Positions 1-6,275 of a stretch of 8,972 bases of DNA are shown one piece after another (within the stretch, counting starts at the first letter, position 1; every line of letters starts with the position of its first letter). The DNA lies in contig CALEZJ010000108.1 in NCBI GenBank assembly GCA_937927885.1, positions 1 to 8,972 of the forward strand. The letters are read 5' to 3'. Position numbers and translations under genes: made by a program. The DNA comes from an uncultured Paracoccaceae bacterium. Lineage in GTDB: Bacteria; Pseudomonadota; Alphaproteobacteria; Rhodobacterales; Rhodobacteraceae. The notes under the pieces were generated by a model. It made no database searches. It was not told where the DNA came from and saw nothing but the letters and a program-made list of their open reading frames with translations.

Positions 1-340
1 CAGCTGCATCGGCATCGGCTTCCAGCGCGGCACGCACACCCGCTGGCAGCTGGTTGCCAATGATGCATCCGGTGCTCCGGCCGTGACCGATATGGGCGCC
101 TCGTTCGCGATTGCGACCGGTGGCGTGCTGACCTTGTTCATCGCGGCCCCACCGAACGGATCATCGGTCTGGGTGCGGGTCGTGGACGAGGTGTCGGGGG
201 CGATATTCGAGCAGGAGATTAGTGCAGACCTCCCCGCTGCGTCGCAGTTCCTGACACCGCGCCTCTACATGAACAATGGCGCCACGGCGGCCGCGGTCGC
301 CTGCGACTGTGCCGGGGTCTATGTCGAGACGGATTACTGA
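1..340 (+). CDS. Phage tail/fibre-type protein, C-terminal part (5' end outside window)
   Basis: The reading frame is open from base 2 and ends at TGA 338-340, so this is the last ~112 residues of a longer protein; an internal ATG at 83 is not a convincing start. The segment is beta-rich (alternating short hydrophobic runs), with a WQLVANDASG motif, an APPNGSSV turn, a LPAASQFLTPRLYM stretch and the terminal VYVETDY. From memory, this pattern (W-x-x-x-ND-x-SG near the start, ND/NG turns, a Y-x-ETDY end) occurs at the C-terminus of phage tail or tail-fibre structural proteins in Proteobacteria. The rest of the protein and any prophage genes would lie to the left. Seen: open frame and motifs. 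Inferred: phage origin. It could instead be a non-phage surface beta-sandwich protein. Confidence 0.6.
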   Translation, partial: SCIGIGFQRGTHTRWQLVANDASGAPAVTDMGASFAIATGGVLTLFIAAPPNGSSVWVRVVDEVSGAIFEQEISADLPAASQFLTPRLYMNNGATAAAVACDCAGVYVETDY

Positions 341-818
341 TCCGGCCTCATGGAAACCGCCGGTGCAATTACCGGGCCGGGCAGCGCCATTTCGGGAAGC
401 GCCAGACGCCTCGACCGGAGCGACACGCCCGGCCCGTTTCACAGATTCACAGTTTCAAAGAGCGGCAGGGGATTCGCTGCGCGGGGATGGTGGCACGGGA
501 TACCGCGCCTGTCCCGCGCCGAAATGGGCACAATTGTGCATCATGCGTCAGGGCTGAGTTCGCTGCCATGCATCGTGGCGACGGGCCGCTCGATGGTCGA
601 TATCTTCGCGTTACCAACATCGAACAGCCGAGCCATTCCATTTCGACGCGATGGGCGCGACGGGCACTGTCGTACCTTGGCTTGTCCACCAGGGCGCGTC
701 GATACCTCGGAAAGTGCCGAGGAAGGCAGCGTCGCCGCGAGCCTGTCTGCTGCTCCGTGCACTTCATGTATCCCACGTAAGTAACGCGGCCACCGGCTTC
801 TTACCGCCGATCACGCTG
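341..818. other. Stretch without a convincing gene between the phage-type protein and the flavocytochrome unit
   Basis: No reading frame here combines a plausible ribosome site, coding-type codon bias and a recognisable protein; overlapping frames of 60-144 codons exist on both strands but give low-complexity Arg/Ser/Pro-rich translations. No tRNA or rRNA was recognised. Base composition is less extreme than in the neighbouring genes. It may be the junction of a prophage remnant, but no integrase or attachment repeat is visible. A 12-base perfect palindrome lies at 528-539. Confidence 0.5.
528..539. repeat. 12-base perfect palindrome GCACAATTGTGC
   Basis: GCACAATTGTGC reads the same on both strands. 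It sits in an AT-richer dip within the gene-poor stretch. It could be a dimeric regulator site or part of a phage attachment region; nothing else supports either. A palindrome of this length is only mildly unexpected by chance in a window this size. Confidence 0.3.
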
Positions 819-867
819 CTGACGCAAAGCTGACGCGCCAAGGCCACTTGCGTCAGTCCTCCGTCAG
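819..867. promoter_or_regulatory. Four-half-site operator, probable OmpR/PhoB-type response-regulator boxes
   Basis: CTGACG occurs at 819-824 and 830-835, an 11-base period. Its reverse complement CGTCAG occurs at 851-856 and 862-867, again with an 11-base period. The whole array is exactly symmetric about position 843. Direct hexamer repeats one helical turn apart are the usual binding pattern of OmpR/PhoB-family regulators; two such pairs facing each other would hold two dimers. The array ends 60 bases before the flavocytochrome start, a fitting place for an activator. No regulator gene of this family is in the window. The repeats are seen; the binding protein is inferred. Confidence 0.6.
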
Positions 868-927
868 CTTTGTCTCCCAGAGTTCGGGAACATACAGGCT
901 TGGAATCGGGCTCGGAGGGGTGAGGCA

Positions 928-2283
928 ATGACGGATACAGCAGGAACCCTTGGCAAGTTTCACCGGATGCGCGGCAGGCTGTCCTTGCCCGCATTCGCCA
1001 TCGACGGCGGCGTCCAGGGTCTGGCTGGCGTCCTGCTCGTGGCGCTGCCGGTGGTTCTGGCGGCCGGCCTCGGCCTGATCACCTACGCATCCCATGGCTC
1101 CGACGCGGCCATCGGCATCGCGGTCGGGGCGGCCGGTTTCGTCGCCATGAGCGAGGCGCTGATCCTCGCTGCGCGCCCGCGCCTGCTGGAGCCGCTGTTC
1201 GGCGGCCTTGACCGCATGTATCGCGCCCACAAATGGCTGGGCATCTCGGCGCTCATCCTGATGATCCTGCACGACCTGATCCAGCCCGACTTCGACCGCG
1301 CGGTGCGCGAGACCAGCCTTGGCAAGACCGCGAGCGATGTTGGGGAGCTGGCCTTCAACGCCCTTCTGGTGCTGATCGCGCTCAGCTGGTTCCGGCGGCT
1401 GCCGTTCACCCGGTTCCAGATTCCCTATCAGCTCTGGCGCTTCAGCCACCGCTTCATGGGCGCCCTGTTCGCCATCGTCGCCTTTCACCAGCTCTTCGTC
1501 GACATGCCGGCCGGGGCGGATCCGTCGCTTGCCGTGCTTCTGAACGGCTTTGCCATCGCCGGGCTGGTCGCCTGGATCGTGACCGAGTTCATTGCCCCGC
1601 GCCTGCGGCGGCGCACATTCACGGTCGAGCAGGTCAGCCGCCACGGCGATACCCCCACGGTGACGCTGCTGCCCAAGGGGCGGGCCATGCGCTGGCGGCC
1701 CGGCCAGTTCGCCTTTTTCAGCGCGCCGGAGGCCGGCCTTGCCGAGCCGCATCCCTTCACCATCGCCAGCGCCCCGGCGCCTGACGGTCGCATGACCCTT
1801 GCCATCCGGGCGCTTGGCGGCTGGACACGGCGCCTGCCGGATGCCCTTCGCGAAGGGATGACGGTGCGCGTCGAGGGCCCTCATGGCCGCTTCGATTTCC
1901 GCAGGGGCGGCGCGCGGCAGATCTGGCTGGCGGGTGGCGCCGGCATCACGCCTTTCCTTGCATGGGCCGACAGCCTGACCGCGACCGACCCCCATCATAT
2001 CCACCTTGTCCACAGCGTCCGCACACCCGAGGACGCGATCGGGCTGGAAACCCTGCGGGCCGCCGCCGCGCGCAACCCGCGATTCAGCTTCGAACTGGTG
2101 GCAACGGGGCGCGATGGCCGGCTGACAGCCGAGCGGCTGGTGCGGTCGGCGCCGTTCCCGCCCGGCACGGCCGATCTGTGGTTCTGCGGTCCTGCAGGGT
2201 TGCGGCGCGCTGTGCTCAGGGGGCTTGACCGCCTTGGCCAGAACCCGCGCCAGGTCCGCTTCGAGCATTTCGACTTTGCCTGA
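928..2283 (+). CDS. Ferric-reductase-type membrane flavocytochrome (heme b / FAD / NAD(P)H)
   Basis: This 451-aa protein is predicted to pass electrons from cytosolic NAD(P)H through FAD to membrane heme b and on to an acceptor outside, as in the ferric reductase/NADPH oxidase superfamily. Residues ~30-225 contain about six hydrophobic membrane segments. Histidines H101/H115 and H174/H187 (14 and 13 apart, in two helices) fit paired heme ligands. The C-terminal half is an FNR-type reductase: flavin motif HPFTIAS at 275-281, GPHGRF 317-322, nucleotide-binding GGAGITPF 336-343, FCGP 419-422, and the terminal FEHFDF. The start is supported by GGAGG at 914-918, nine bases upstream. It is preceded by the four-site operator at 819-867 and followed at 142 bases by the DnrO-like gene. 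The acceptor (ferric chelate, copper, oxygen or a partner protein) cannot be told from sequence. Confidence 0.85.
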   Translation: MTDTAGTLGKFHRMRGRLSLPAFAIDGGVQGLAGVLLVALPVVLAAGLGLITYASHGSDAAIGIAVGAAGFVAMSEALILAARPRLLEPLFGGLDRMYRAHKWLGISALILMILHDLIQPDFDRAVRETSLGKTASDVGELAFNALLVLIALSWFRRLPFTRFQIPYQLWRFSHRFMGALFAIVAFHQLFVDMPAGADPSLAVLLNGFAIAGLVAWIVTEFIAPRLRRRTFTVEQVSRHGDTPTVTLLPKGRAMRWRPGQFAFFSAPEAGLAEPHPFTIASAPAPDGRMTLAIRALGGWTRRLPDALREGMTVRVEGPHGRFDFRRGGARQIWLAGGAGITPFLAWADSLTATDPHHIHLVHSVRTPEDAIGLETLRAAAARNPRFSFELVATGRDGRLTAERLVRSAPFPPGTADLWFCGPAGLRRAVLRGLDRLGQNPRQVRFEHFDFA

Positions 2284-2298
2284 GGGCCTGCCTATCTG

Positions 2299-2315
2299 CG
2301 CAAGGACAGCTTGCG
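2299..2315. other. Small hairpin CGCAAG-GACAG-CTTGCG after the flavocytochrome gene
   Basis: A perfect 6-base stem with a 5-base loop begins 16 bases after the flavocytochrome stop. There is no following T-tract, so it is more likely a weak pause/processing site or a protein-binding dyad than a terminator. Read-through into the DnrO-like gene remains plausible. Confidence 0.3.
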
Positions 2316-2425
2316 GATTTCGCCAATCCCTGTGTGCAGACGGGCAGCCTATCTTCAAACCACGCGCAACGGCACCCTCGAACATCCGTTGCGGCCCGAC
2401 CCGAAAAGCAACCCAGGAGAAGACC

Positions 2426-2893
2426 ATGCAGACCCTCAAACCCCTCACCGTCCTCGCCGTGGCCTTCGCCTTGGCGGCACCCGGCCTCGCCAGCGCGCAG
2501 ACCGCTGCCCATGATGGCCATGCCGCCTCCGCGCTGGAGATCGTGCTGAACGATGGCGCCAAGTGGCAGGGCGATCAGAACATGCTCACCGGCATGAGTG
2601 CGATCCACGCCACCATGACCGCGAATCTGGACGCGATCCACGCGGGCAGCCTGCCGGCGGATGTCGCCAGCGGGATTGCCGCCGACGTGCAGAAGCAGGT
2701 CGATTTCATGGTCGAGAACTGCGTGCTGGCACCCGAGGTCGACGAGCAGTTCCATATCGTGCTCGGCGAGGTGATGACCGGCATCTCGGCGCTGGAGGCA
2801 GGCGAGGTGGAGCCCGGCGCGGTGACCATCGTTCAGGCGCTGAATGCCTATGGTGAGCATTTCGAGCATCCGGGCTGGCAGATTATCGACTGA
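2426..2893 (+). CDS. Secreted DnrO-like helical protein, function unknown
   Basis: The 155-aa product has a clear Sec signal peptide (Lys near the N-terminus, hydrophobic core, cleavage expected after ASA at about 24), so it acts in the periplasm. The mature part is mostly amphipathic helix, consistent with a small helical bundle, and ends in the conserved-looking ALNAYGEHFEHPGW (138-151). It carries seven histidines (29, 32, 61, 72, 110, 145, 148) and one cysteine (99), but no CXXCH, so it is not a c-type cytochrome. From memory, proteins with this ending are annotated DnrO or hypothetical in proteobacteria; no reaction is established to my knowledge. The start at 2426 has AGGAG at 2415-2419. 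Its place behind the flavocytochrome suggests a periplasmic partner, metal binder or sensor for that enzyme (inference). Confidence 0.75.
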   Translation: MQTLKPLTVLAVAFALAAPGLASAQTAAHDGHAASALEIVLNDGAKWQGDQNMLTGMSAIHATMTANLDAIHAGSLPADVASGIAADVQKQVDFMVENCVLAPEVDEQFHIVLGEVMTGISALEAGEVEPGAVTIVQALNAYGEHFEHPGWQIID

Positions 2894-2914
2894 AGCCACG
2901 CCCGAAAGACCGGG

Positions 2915-2947
2915 CCGGCCGGGGCCTCACGCCTCGGCCGGTTTTTT
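2915..2947 (+). terminator. Strong intrinsic terminator of the flavocytochrome/DnrO unit
   Basis: An 11-bp stem (2915-2925 with 2931-2941, one G-T wobble), a 5-base loop CTCAC, then six T (2942-2947). It begins 22 bases after the DnrO-like stop codon. The stop codon of the convergent LysR gene lies across the loop at 2927-2929, so on that strand the stem is partly coding; there is no matching T-tract in the minus direction. Confidence 0.9.
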
Positions 2948-3844
2948 GTCACCCGGACGACGGCCTTCCAGGAGGTCGGTCTGTTCCGCCAGCGCCTCGG
3001 CGATGAAATCGACGAAGGCGCGGATACGGGCGGTTTGGCGCAGATCCTCATGCGTCAGCAACCACAGGTCGAGGCGGAAATCGCCCGGAAACGCCGCCAC
3101 CCGCACCAGGTCGGGGTCGGGATCGGCGATGGCGCAGGGCAGCGGCGCAAGGCCGATTCCGGCCCTTGCCGCCGCAACCGCCGCCGAGATCGAATTGGTG
3201 CGGAATTGCGGGCGCAGGCCCGGCAGCCAGTCGGCCAGCACTTGCCGCAATGGCGCATGGCCGCTGCCAAAGCCGATCCAGTCGTTATGCGCCAGATCCT
3301 CGGCGATCCCGGCGCGGTGGCGGCCAACAGAGGCATAGACGCCGAAGGCCAGCCGCCCGACCCGCCGCCCGACCAGCGTTTCCTGCACGGGATTGCCAAG
3401 CCGCAGCGCCACATCGGCCTCGCGCCGGGTCAGGTCGAGCCGCATGTCCGAGACCAGCAGTTCCAGATCAATCCCCGGCCATGCGCGCCGGAACGCCGCC
3501 AGATGCGGCGGCAGCAACCCGATGGCCAGCATGTCGGTGGCGGTGATGCGGACCTGTCCGCTCAGCCGCTGGTCCTGGCCGGTGACCTGGCGGCGGATGG
3601 CGGCGATTTCATCGTCGATGCGGGTGGCGGTCTGCTGCATGGCCTCGCCGGCGGCGGTCAGGGCGTAGCCCGAGGGCAGGCGCTCGAACAGGCGCACGCC
3701 GAGGCGGTCCTCGAAACCCGCCAGCCGGCGGAACACCGTCGAATGGGTGACGCCCAAGAGCCGCGCCGCCCCCGACAGCGTGCCGGTCTGGGCGATGGCC
3801 AGGAACAGGCGGTAATCGTCCCAGTTCTGGTCCTGTGCATCCAT
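2927..3844 (-). CDS. LysR-family transcriptional regulator
   Basis: The 305-aa product has the standard LysR layout and length: an N-terminal winged helix-turn-helix (about residues 8-66, with the characteristic TGTLSGAARLLGVTHSTVFRRL recognition region split here as TGTLSGAARLL then GVTHSTVFRRL), followed by a periplasmic-binding-fold effector domain from about 92 to 290 (RITATDMLAIGLLPPHLAAF at its start). I chose ATG 3844 because AAAGGA lies eight bases upstream; an in-frame ATG at 3910 would add 22 untypical residues and has no such site. It is transcribed away from the HMA/P-type ATPase genes across a 113-base gap, the usual position for a LysR regulator of its divergent neighbours. Effector unknown; control of the metal unit is inferred. 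The 3' end overlaps the opposing terminator. Confidence 0.9.
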   Translation of the reverse strand: MDAQDQNWDDYRLFLAIAQTGTLSGAARLLGVTHSTVFRRLAGFEDRLGVRLFERLPSGYALTAAGEAMQQTATRIDDEIAAIRRQVTGQDQRLSGQVRITATDMLAIGLLPPHLAAFRRAWPGIDLELLVSDMRLDLTRREADVALRLGNPVQETLVGRRVGRLAFGVYASVGRHRAGIAEDLAHNDWIGFGSGHAPLRQVLADWLPGLRPQFRTNSISAAVAAARAGIGLAPLPCAIADPDPDLVRVAAFPGDFRLDLWLLTHEDLRQTARIRAFVDFIAEALAEQTDLLEGRRPGDKKPAEA

Positions 3845-3957
3845 GCAAGCATCCTTTGCGCTGACGGCCAATACCCGTGCGCCTGCGGACACCCTATCTT
3901 GAGGATGCAAGCAAGGTCCAGTCTGATCCCGGACCGGACAGCCAAAGGAGAAACGCC
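3845..3957. promoter_or_regulatory. Divergent promoter/operator region between lysR-type and HMA genes
   Basis: This 113-base gap must hold the start signals of both divergent genes. GCATCC (3849-3854) and GGATGC (3903-3908) form an inverted pair, and ATGCAAGCA occurs directly repeated at 3843-3851 and 3905-3913. A TATCTT at 3895-3900 could be the -10 element for the HMA gene; no good -35 lies 17 bases upstream, as expected of an activator-dependent promoter. TTG and CAA ten bases apart at 3856-3871 are close to, but do not match, the LysR T-N11-A pattern. Ribosome sites: AAAGGAG at 3944-3950 (plus) and AAAGGA on the minus strand just before 3844. Confidence 0.45.
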
Positions 3958-4185
3958 ATGTCCGCCCCCCTCAACACCATCCTGCGCAGCGACGAGTTTT
4001 CCTGCCCCTCCTGCGTGGTCAAGATCGAAAAGGCGCTCAAGGCGCTGCCCGGCGTCGCCGAGGCCAAGGTGCATTTCAACACTGGCCGCATCGAGGTCGC
4101 CCATGATCCCGCCGCCGCCCCGGTCGAAGCCCTGGTCTCGGCGGTGAAATCCGCAGGCTACGGCGCCAGCCCGGCCGCGTTCTGA
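3958..4185 (+). CDS. Free-standing HMA-domain metal-binding protein
   Basis: The 75-aa protein is a single heavy-metal-associated domain (beta-alpha-beta-beta-alpha-beta) with the metal-binding CPSC at residues 16-19 just before the first helix (VVKIEKALKALPGV), and a GRIEVAHDP strand. Proteins of this type bind a soft or transition metal ion through the two cysteines and hand it to a partner in the cytosol. The start at 3958 has AAAGGAG at 3944-3950; longer in-frame starts upstream are unsupported. It precedes by 83 bases a P1B-type ATPase that itself lacks an N-terminal HMA domain, so the two probably work together, as donor or as a detached regulatory domain. The metal is not determined by CPSC alone: the more common copper motif is MxCxxC, and here the residue two before the first Cys is F. 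Confidence 0.85.
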   Translation: MSAPLNTILRSDEFSCPSCVVKIEKALKALPGVAEAKVHFNTGRIEVAHDPAAAPVEALVSAVKSAGYGASPAAF

Positions 4186-4219
4186 CGCCGCCGCCCCTTG
4201 GCGATCATCCCGCAACTCT

Positions 4220-4241
4220 GCCCGCCGCCCCGGTGGCGGGC
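4220..4241 (+). other. GC-rich hairpin between HMA and ATPase genes
   Basis: GCCCGCC (4220-4226) pairs perfectly with GGCGGGC (4235-4241) around an 8-base loop. It is followed by only a short pyrimidine stretch (CGTCCTTTC), not a T-tract. It could reduce transcription or protect the upstream message, giving more HMA protein than ATPase; this is inference. It ends 12 bases before the ATPase ribosome site. Confidence 0.4.
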
Positions 4242-4268
4242 CGTCCTTTCTGCAAGGGAGTATCCGAC

Positions 4269-6203
4269 ATGACCCCCCCGATCCTCGCCCCGCTGCAAAA
4301 CCCCGCGACGCGGCGCAAATGGTTGACCCTCACCAGCGGCGCGTTGATCGTGCTTGGCCTGATCGCCCTTTACGGGTTCGGCCTGCGCGGGCTCTGGGCG
4401 GGGGCGATGCTGGCGGCGGCCTTTGTCGCCGGCTCCGACATCGCCTGGCGCGCGGTGCAGGCACTGCGCATCCGGCATTTCTCCATTGAGCTGCTGGTGA
4501 CCGTCGCCGCCATCGGCGCGCTGTTCATCGGCGAATACTGGGAATCCGCCGCCGTCACCTTCCTGTTCAGCCTCGGCGCTTGGCTGGAGGCCCGCACCCT
4601 GCGCCAGACCCGCGGCGCGCTGGCCGATCTGCTGAAGGCCGCGCCCGAGACCGCGACCGTGATCCGCGACGGCCAGCCCGTCGAGGTGCCCGCCGCCTCG
4701 GTCCAGCTGGGCGAGACGGTGCTGGTGCGCGCCGGCAGCCGCATCCCCGTCGATGGCGAGGTGACCGAGGGCAACGCCGCCGTCTCCGAGGCCGCCATTA
4801 CCGGCGAGCCGATCCCGGCCGAGAAAGCACCGGGCAGCCATGTCCATGCCGGCACCATCGCGGAAAACGGCGTGCTGCGCATCCGCGCCACGGGCATCGG
4901 TTCTGACACCACGCTGGCCCGCATCATCCGCCGCGTCGAGGAGGCCCAGGAGGAACGCGCCCCCAGCCAGCGCATGATCGAGCGTTTCGCGCAATGGTAC
5001 ACGCCCGCCATCATGGTGCTGGCACTGGGCGCTTGGGCGGTCACGCAGGATCTGCGCCTGGCGCTGACGCTGCTGGTGGTGGCCTGCCCCGGCGCGCTGG
5101 TGATCTCGACGCCGGTTTCCATCGTGGCCGGGATCGGGCGCGCCGCGCGCTCGGGCATCCTGATCAAGGGCGGCCAGCATCTGGAGAATGCCGGGCGCAT
5201 CGACATGCTCGCGCTCGACAAGACCGGCACGCTGACCGAGGGCAAACCGAGCCTCGTCGAGGTGCTGCCGCTGGCCGGCACCAAGCGCGCGGAGCTGCTG
5301 CACTGGGCGGCCATCGCCGAATCCGGCTCGGACCACCCGCTGGGCCGGCCCATTGTCGCCGCCGGCCGGGCCGAGGGGGAGATCCCGACCCCGGAAGCGG
5401 TCGAGGAACTCGCCGGCATGGGGCTGGTGGTGCGCCACGCCGGGCGTGAAATCGCGGCGGGCAACCGTCGCCTCTTCGACACGCTGGACATCACCTTCGA
5501 CGCCGCTGCCGAGGCCGCGCTGGACGGGGTTCTGGAACGCGGGCGCACGCCGATCATCGTGGCGCTGGACGGGCAGATCGCGGGTATCCTCGGCCTTTCC
5601 GATCAGCCGCGCGCCTCGGCGGCGCCGGCGATGGCGCGGCTGCGCGAGATCGGGGTGAGCCGCATCGCCATGCTGACCGGCGACCAGCCCCAACCCGCCC
5701 GCGCCATCGCCGCTGAGCTGGGCATCGACGAGGTCCATGCCGGGCTGATGCCCGAGGACAAGCTGGCCCTGATCCGCGCCTTTCAGGCCGATGGCCGCCA
5801 TGTGGCAATGATCGGTGACGGCATCAACGACGCCCCGGCGCTGGCCGCCGCCGATACCAGCATCGCCATGGGCGCCGCCGGCTCGGACGTGGCGATCGAG
5901 ACCGCCGATATCGCGCTGATGGCCGATGATCTGGAAAAGCTGCCCGAAGCGGTGGCGATCTCGCGCGCGACGCTGCGCAACATGCGCCAGAACCTCGCGA
6001 TCGCGCTGCTGACCGTGGTCGGGCTGCTGGCGGGCGTGTTCAGCGGCGATGTGCACATGGCCTCGGGCATGCTGATCCACCAGCTTTCGGTGCTGGTCGT
6101 GATCGCCAACGCCATGCGCCTGCTGCGCACCCCGCGCCGACCCGGCGGCGGCAAGGGCAGGCCGGTGCCGGCGGACGGCGCCCTCGCGCCCGCCACCGCA
6201 TGA
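4269..6203 (+). CDS. P1B-type heavy-metal-transporting ATPase, CPG variant
   Basis: The 644-aa membrane pump has all catalytic parts: actuator-domain TGE (178-180), phosphorylation site DKTGT (317-321), nucleotide-domain SDHPLG with the P1B-specific HP (356-357), TGD (470-472) and GDGINDAPAL (516-525). About eight membrane segments are visible, with the first at ~20-38. The transport motif in the segment at ~264-280 is ACPGALVIS: CPG (273-275), not the usual CPC. The last segment has HM (596-597) and H604-Q605 before NAMRLL, where Zn/Cd pumps have Asp and cobalt-type pumps have HE. There is no N-terminal HMA domain; the first 15 residues are merely cytosolic. The start is 4269, with AAGGGAG at 4254-4260; an in-frame ATG at 4233 would fall in the hairpin. 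It is expected to export a transition or heavy metal, but the ion is not assignable. Confidence 0.9.
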   Translation: MTPPILAPLQNPATRRKWLTLTSGALIVLGLIALYGFGLRGLWAGAMLAAAFVAGSDIAWRAVQALRIRHFSIELLVTVAAIGALFIGEYWESAAVTFLFSLGAWLEARTLRQTRGALADLLKAAPETATVIRDGQPVEVPAASVQLGETVLVRAGSRIPVDGEVTEGNAAVSEAAITGEPIPAEKAPGSHVHAGTIAENGVLRIRATGIGSDTTLARIIRRVEEAQEERAPSQRMIERFAQWYTPAIMVLALGAWAVTQDLRLALTLLVVACPGALVISTPVSIVAGIGRAARSGILIKGGQHLENAGRIDMLALDKTGTLTEGKPSLVEVLPLAGTKRAELLHWAAIAESGSDHPLGRPIVAAGRAEGEIPTPEAVEELAGMGLVVRHAGREIAAGNRRLFDTLDITFDAAAEAALDGVLERGRTPIIVALDGQIAGILGLSDQPRASAAPAMARLREIGVSRIAMLTGDQPQPARAIAAELGIDEVHAGLMPEDKLALIRAFQADGRHVAMIGDGINDAPALAAADTSIAMGAAGSDVAIETADIALMADDLEKLPEAVAISRATLRNMRQNLAIALLTVVGLLAGVFSGDVHMASGMLIHQLSVLVVIANAMRLLRTPRRPGGGKGRPVPADGALAPATA

Positions 6204-6223
6204 CGCCCTGCGCCAGATCGGCA

Positions 6224-6252
6224 AAGGCCCCCGTGCGTCCGCGCGGGGCCTT
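6224..6252 (+). terminator. Probable terminator after the P-type ATPase gene
   Basis: AAGGCCCC (6224-6231) pairs perfectly with GGGGCCTT (6245-6252) around a 13-base GC-rich loop, 20 bases after the ATPase stop. The 3' side is CGCTTC rather than a run of T, so termination may be incomplete. The next gene starts 23 bases later with its own ribosome site. Confidence 0.6.
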
Positions 6253-6275
6253 CGCTTCAACCCGGAGGAACCACG

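Noticed and set aside
440..520. Possible tRNA or attachment site near GGGATTCGCTGC
   Set aside because: No cloverleaf, no T-loop consensus and no acceptor pairing could be built.
853..2562. 569-codon open frame on the minus strand opposite the flavocytochrome
   Set aside because: Arg/Gly/Ala/His-rich translation with no domain; it mirrors the high-GC codon bias of the real plus-strand gene, which carries clear motifs.
3844..3910. Longer LysR start at 3910
   Set aside because: No ribosome site and 22 extra untypical residues; ATG 3844 has AAAGGA at good spacing and gives the usual LysR length.
3035..4147. 370-codon plus-strand frame opposite the LysR gene
   Set aside because: Antisense to a complete LysR protein and runs into the HMA gene; translation is Gln/Arg/Pro-rich without a fold.
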